From Gammaproteobacteria bacterium (lineage in GTDB: Bacteria; Pseudomonadota; Gammaproteobacteria; Pseudomonadales; Porticoccaceae), in contig SBGI01000187.1 of NCBI GenBank assembly GCA_006227015.1, positions 1-7,081 on the forward strand: a stretch of DNA of 7,081 nucleotides, written 5' to 3'. This document shows, one piece after another, positions 5,255-7,081 of the stretch; position 1 is the stretch's first letter; the number at the start of each line of letters is the position of its first letter. The position numbers and the translations under genes are program-made. The notes under the pieces are model-generated. The model ran no database searches and was not told where the DNA came from. It saw nothing but the letters and a program-made list of their open reading frames with translations.

Positions 5255-6031
5255 GTGAAGTTGAACTACCAGATCCAGGGAGCCGGAGAACCGGTAATAC
5301 TGATGCACGGCATGTTCGGTTCCCTCAGCAATCTCGGGCTGGTGGGCCGGGCACTGATCGACCGCTACCAGGTTATCTCCGTCGACCTGCGCAACCACGG
5401 TGAGTCCCCCCATGCCATGGAAATGGATTACCCCTGCATGGCCGATGATATCGTCGAATTAATGGACCACCTCGATATTCCCCAGGCCCACCTGCTGGGA
5501 CATTCCATGGGCGGCAAAGTCGGTATGCAGTTGGCACTCAATCAACCCGAAAAGGTCGGCAAACTGATCGTGGCCGACATCGCCCCGGTCGACTACAAAC
5601 CGGATCGCCACGGCGGCGTGCTGGAGGGGTTGAAAGCCCTGGCGCATACCCGCCCTGCCTCTCGACAGCAGGCAAACGAGATACTGGCGGAACATGTGCA
5701 GGAAAGTGGTGTGCGCGCCTTTCTGCTCAAAAACCTGGTGCGCGCCGACGATGGTCATTTTGATCTGCGGCTCTATCTGGAAGGCATCCTCGCCAACTAT
5801 TACGACACCCTGACGCTGGCCCCTACCGGCAATCCTTTTAGCGGCCCCACCCTGTTTATCAAGGGTGCCGATTCCGCCTATATCCAAGACAAGCACCGGG
5901 AAACAGTGATGCGGCTGTTCCCCAACGCCCAGCTGAAAATCATCGCCAACGCCGGCCACTGGCTGCACGCGGAAAAACCCGACACCTTCAACCGTATCGT
6001 CACCCAGTTCCTGGCGGGCAACAGCGATTAA
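5255..6031 (+). CDS. ybfF: Alpha/beta-hydrolase, YbfF-like esterase
   Basis: A 258-residue cytoplasmic serine hydrolase. The resemblance to E. coli YbfF runs through the protein: HGMFGSLSNLG (18-28) forms the oxyanion region, DLRNHGESP follows at 44-52, then the nucleophile elbow GHSMGGK with Ser84, VADIAPVDY with the acid Asp108 (24 residues after Ser84, as for Ser89/Asp113 in E. coli YbfF), and AGHWLHAEKPD with His235. The whole triad is present. E. coli YbfF hydrolyses short acyl esters and acyl-CoA esters in vitro; its physiological substrate is not settled, and the same applies here. The start is GTG at 5255 with AAGGG (5241-5245) 9 bases upstream, and MKLN aligns with the E. coli start. 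It probably forms a transcription unit with gabD, possibly with its own promoter in the gap. Confidence 0.92.
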   Translation: MKLNYQIQGAGEPVILMHGMFGSLSNLGLVGRALIDRYQVISVDLRNHGESPHAMEMDYPCMADDIVELMDHLDIPQAHLLGHSMGGKVGMQLALNQPEKVGKLIVADIAPVDYKPDRHGGVLEGLKALAHTRPASRQQANEILAEHVQESGVRAFLLKNLVRADDGHFDLRLYLEGILANYYDTLTLAPTGNPFSGPTLFIKGADSAYIQDKHRETVMRLFPNAQLKIIANAGHWLHAEKPDTFNRIVTQFLAGNSD

Positions 6032-6101
6032 GCGTAAGAACCAAAGAAGCATTCTTAACCATCTGCCAGTTATTCAACTTGCCGCTATTGCCCTTTTTCT
6101 G

Positions 6102-6118
6102 AAGCCACCGGCTTTATA
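6102..6118 (+). terminator. Weak hairpin, possible terminator of the gabD-ybfF unit
   Basis: AAGCC-ACC-GGCTT is a perfect 5-bp stem with a 3-base loop at 6102-6114, followed by TATA rather than a long U-run. It lies 70 bases after the ybfF stop. It is a modest terminator candidate. Confidence 0.3.
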
Positions 6119-6143
6119 ACGATGGAGCAATCAGGCTAACCCG

Positions 6144-6171
6144 TTGAATTTTATCAAGGGTTGGTTATATT
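6144..6171 (+). promoter_or_regulatory. Candidate sigma-70 promoter
   Basis: TTGAAT (6144-6149) and TATATT (6166-6171) are 16 bp apart, with 4 of 6 and 5 of 6 consensus matches. The boxes are also joined by an inverted repeat: TTGAAT pairs with ATTCAA at 6169-6174. Transcription would begin near 6178, about 25 bases before the perfect AGGAGG at 6202. Confidence 0.4.
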
Positions 6172-6201
6172 CAATGGGCCAAAGGATTTGTCTTTCAACA
6201 C

Positions 6202-6297
6202 AGGAGGTGGCTTGTTTTGTCCCCAGCTAATTCCCCATCAAAATTCCTTGAATCCGCTGCTACTAAAGACATTCAGCCTGATCACGGCGTTGAATAG
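6202..6297 (+). CDS. Possible 26-residue small ORF with a strong ribosome binding site
   Basis: AGGAGG at 6202-6207 is the strongest Shine-Dalgarno sequence in the window. Nine bases later a TTG (6217-6219) opens a frame of 26 codons, starting LSPANSPSKFLESAA and ending DHGVE before TAG (6295-6297). It is hydrophilic, without a signal or membrane segment, and I recognise no family. An alternative TTG at 6212, only 4 bases from AGGAGG, opens a 32-codon frame to 6310. It could be a genuine small protein, a leader peptide for the next ORF, or the surviving front of a deleted gene. The start codon is non-ATG, and the evidence is only the site, spacing and upstream promoter. Confidence 0.3.
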   Translation, partial: RRWLVLSPANSPSKFLESAATKDIQPDHGVE

Positions 6298-6302
6298 TTC
6301 TG

Positions 6303-6331
6303 TGTTATAAGGCCAACCTGTTATAAAGCCA
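6303..6331. repeat. Tandem 13-bp direct repeat with two extended -10 motifs
   Basis: TGTTATAAGGCCA (6303-6315) and TGTTATAAAGCCA (6319-6331) differ at one base and are 16 bp apart. Each contains TG-T-TATAA, the form of an extended -10 box. Initiation from the second would start about 23 bases before the ATG at 6357. No good -35 accompanies either. Confidence 0.45.
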
Positions 6332-6339
6332 TAGGCTTT
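6325..6339. repeat. Hairpin immediately before the last ORF
   Basis: AAAGCC-ATA-GGCTTT is a perfect 6-bp stem with a 3-base loop, followed by TTGAATTT. It resembles the hairpin at 6102-6114 (AAGCC-N3-GGCTT in both). It may act as a weak terminator of the small ORF transcript or as an element in the leader of the next gene. Confidence 0.35.
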
Positions 6340-6356
6340 TGAATTTACTGCTAGGC

Positions 6357-7081
6357 ATGCCAAGGAAATCAGCAGAAGTGGAAACTAAAAAAAGAGAGTG
6401 GCATGGCACTCATCACTCTTGGAGTTATCACCCTCAGGCATTTCGCTGGTCGGGAGAAATGATCGGAGGGATTAACTTATTGCCGATTGCGACTGCTATG
6501 CGTGCTTGGATGCAGCAAAAGGGGGATCTATTTCTCATGCCTAGCCAAGAAGCACCAGACAAAAGTGGCTTTACGAACCCCTATACAGAAAGTGGAGTTA
6601 CTCTATCTCTTATTGCGAGTAGAGTTATTAACCACTCCCATGCCTACGCACATGGGGCTGAGCCTAGCCATGATGAAGTAGATTCAGAAATCGAAAGGCT
6701 CCGTATTTACAATGAGATACTTTTGTATTCTGCAAGGCTATGTGAAGTTGCTATTAAGCAACTTCTCTACTGCACACAGATACCGAAATCAAGATATGGA
6801 CGAATGGCATTAGGCCAATTGCTAGAATCAAAATGCCCAACTTGTAAACGAGAAAATGGAAAAGAGCCACATCTCGTATCATTAGTTGGAACTTTGGCAC
6901 ATCCGTATCATTTGTGCCTAGAGTTCGAACATTGCACCATGGATCATATGGATATCGTAAACAAATTGAGAAATTCTCACGCCGCTCACTCGGGTGTTCA
7001 GACATTGAATATCAGAACATCAGAAATTTCTAGATCACAATTACTCAAAGAGAGTCGCGATATACTCAGTGGGTTTGTACA
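6357..7081 (+). CDS. Uncharacterised protein with a possible C-terminal HEPN-like domain, partial at the right edge
   Basis: An ORF open to the window end: 241 codons and no stop. The first in-frame ATG is 6357, after a stop at 6324-6326. A GTG at 6378 has AAGGA (6362-6366) 11 bases upstream and is a serious alternative. I do not recognise residues 1-110 (aromatic and histidine-rich at the start: REWHGTHHSWSYHP). From about 110 the protein becomes helical (SEIERLRIYNEILLYSARL), followed by a CPTC pair (Cys160, Cys163) and KLRNSHAAHSG, in which Arg205 and His211 form R-x5-H with an Asn after the Arg, matching the R-x4-6-H RNase motif of HEPN domains. HEPN proteins are common in toxin-antitoxin and phage-defence loci. 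It is AT-rich (23 of 60 bases G or C at 6721-6780) with several AGA, ATA and TTA codons, unlike gabD, which suggests horizontal acquisition. The HEPN assignment is inference from pattern only. Confidence 0.7.
   Translation, partial: MPRKSAEVETKKREWHGTHHSWSYHPQAFRWSGEMIGGINLLPIATAMRAWMQQKGDLFLMPSQEAPDKSGFTNPYTESGVTLSLIASRVINHSHAYAHGAEPSHDEVDSEIERLRIYNEILLYSARLCEVAIKQLLYCTQIPKSRYGRMALGQLLESKCPTCKRENGKEPHLVSLVGTLAHPYHLCLEFEHCTMDHMDIVNKLRNSHAAHSGVQTLNIRTSEISRSQLLKESRDILSGFV

Larger units (their letters stand above)
6032..6356. other. Intergenic region at the edge of an AT-richer segment
   Basis: This stretch marks the change from GC-rich housekeeping genes to AT-richer sequence. Just after ybfF there is a 6-bp inverted repeat (TAAGAA 6035-6040, TTCTTA 6052-6057), then a hairpin at 6102-6114. 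A candidate promoter at 6144-6171 leads to a perfect AGGAGG at 6202-6207 and a 26-codon ORF. Tandem TGTTATAA repeats at 6303-6331 and a second hairpin at 6325-6339 precede the last ORF. No tRNA or obvious attachment site is seen. Confidence 0.6.

Noticed and set aside
5459..6052. 197-codon minus-strand frame
   Set aside because: It is antisense to the ybfF-like gene, with no domain and no ribosome binding site.
6035..6057. TAAGAA...TTCTTA inverted repeat as a terminator of ybfF
   Set aside because: The stem is only 6 bp and AT-rich, with an 11-base loop and no U-run, too weak to call.
6487..7005. Short frames on both strands within the last ORF (6487-6681 plus, 6754-7005 minus)
   Set aside because: They overlap the long open frame from 6357, which has the better composition and helical pattern.

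Overview
The window looks like the chromosome of a gammaproteobacterium. GabD and YbfF closely resemble their E. coli counterparts, the mutase fragment resembles E. coli ScpA, and the coding sequence over most of the window is moderately GC-rich (37 of 60 bases G or C in one gabD line). No species can be named from the sequence. There are no tRNA or rRNA genes, CRISPR arrays or intact insertion sequences.

Left part (1-2681), acyl-CoA metabolism. The N-terminal 182 codons of a B12-dependent methylmalonyl-CoA mutase run off the left edge on the minus strand. A divergent AraC-family regulator with an arabinose-binding-like sensor domain lies across a 333-base gap and is the obvious candidate regulator. 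It converges, with 3 bases between the stop codons, on a minus-strand short-chain dehydrogenase of the FabG/3-hydroxyacyl-CoA dehydrogenase type.

Middle part (2682-3488), a miniature phage-type switch. A YdaS/Cro-like DNA-binding protein (minus) and a CI/RacR-like XRE repressor (plus) face away from each other across about 100 bases. That gap holds three 14-bp palindromes: one GTGAAC-N2-GTTCAC and two copies of ACAAC-N4-GTTGT. No other phage gene is visible, so this appears to be an orphan or domesticated lysogeny-style switch.

Right-middle part (3489-6031), housekeeping metabolism. gabD (succinate-semialdehyde dehydrogenase) is followed 49 bases later by a ybfF-like alpha/beta-hydrolase on the same strand. 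A perfect TATAAT lies in the gap, so ybfF may have its own promoter.

Right end (6032-7081), start of an AT-richer accessory segment. A 325-base gap holds a fair promoter, a perfect AGGAGG followed by a 26-codon ORF, tandem TGTTATAA repeats and two related hairpins. Then comes an unrecognised ORF open to the window edge (241 codons visible), with a helical C-terminal half ending in an R-x5-H motif that suggests a HEPN-type domain. This ORF and the middle switch are the two least ordinary items here.
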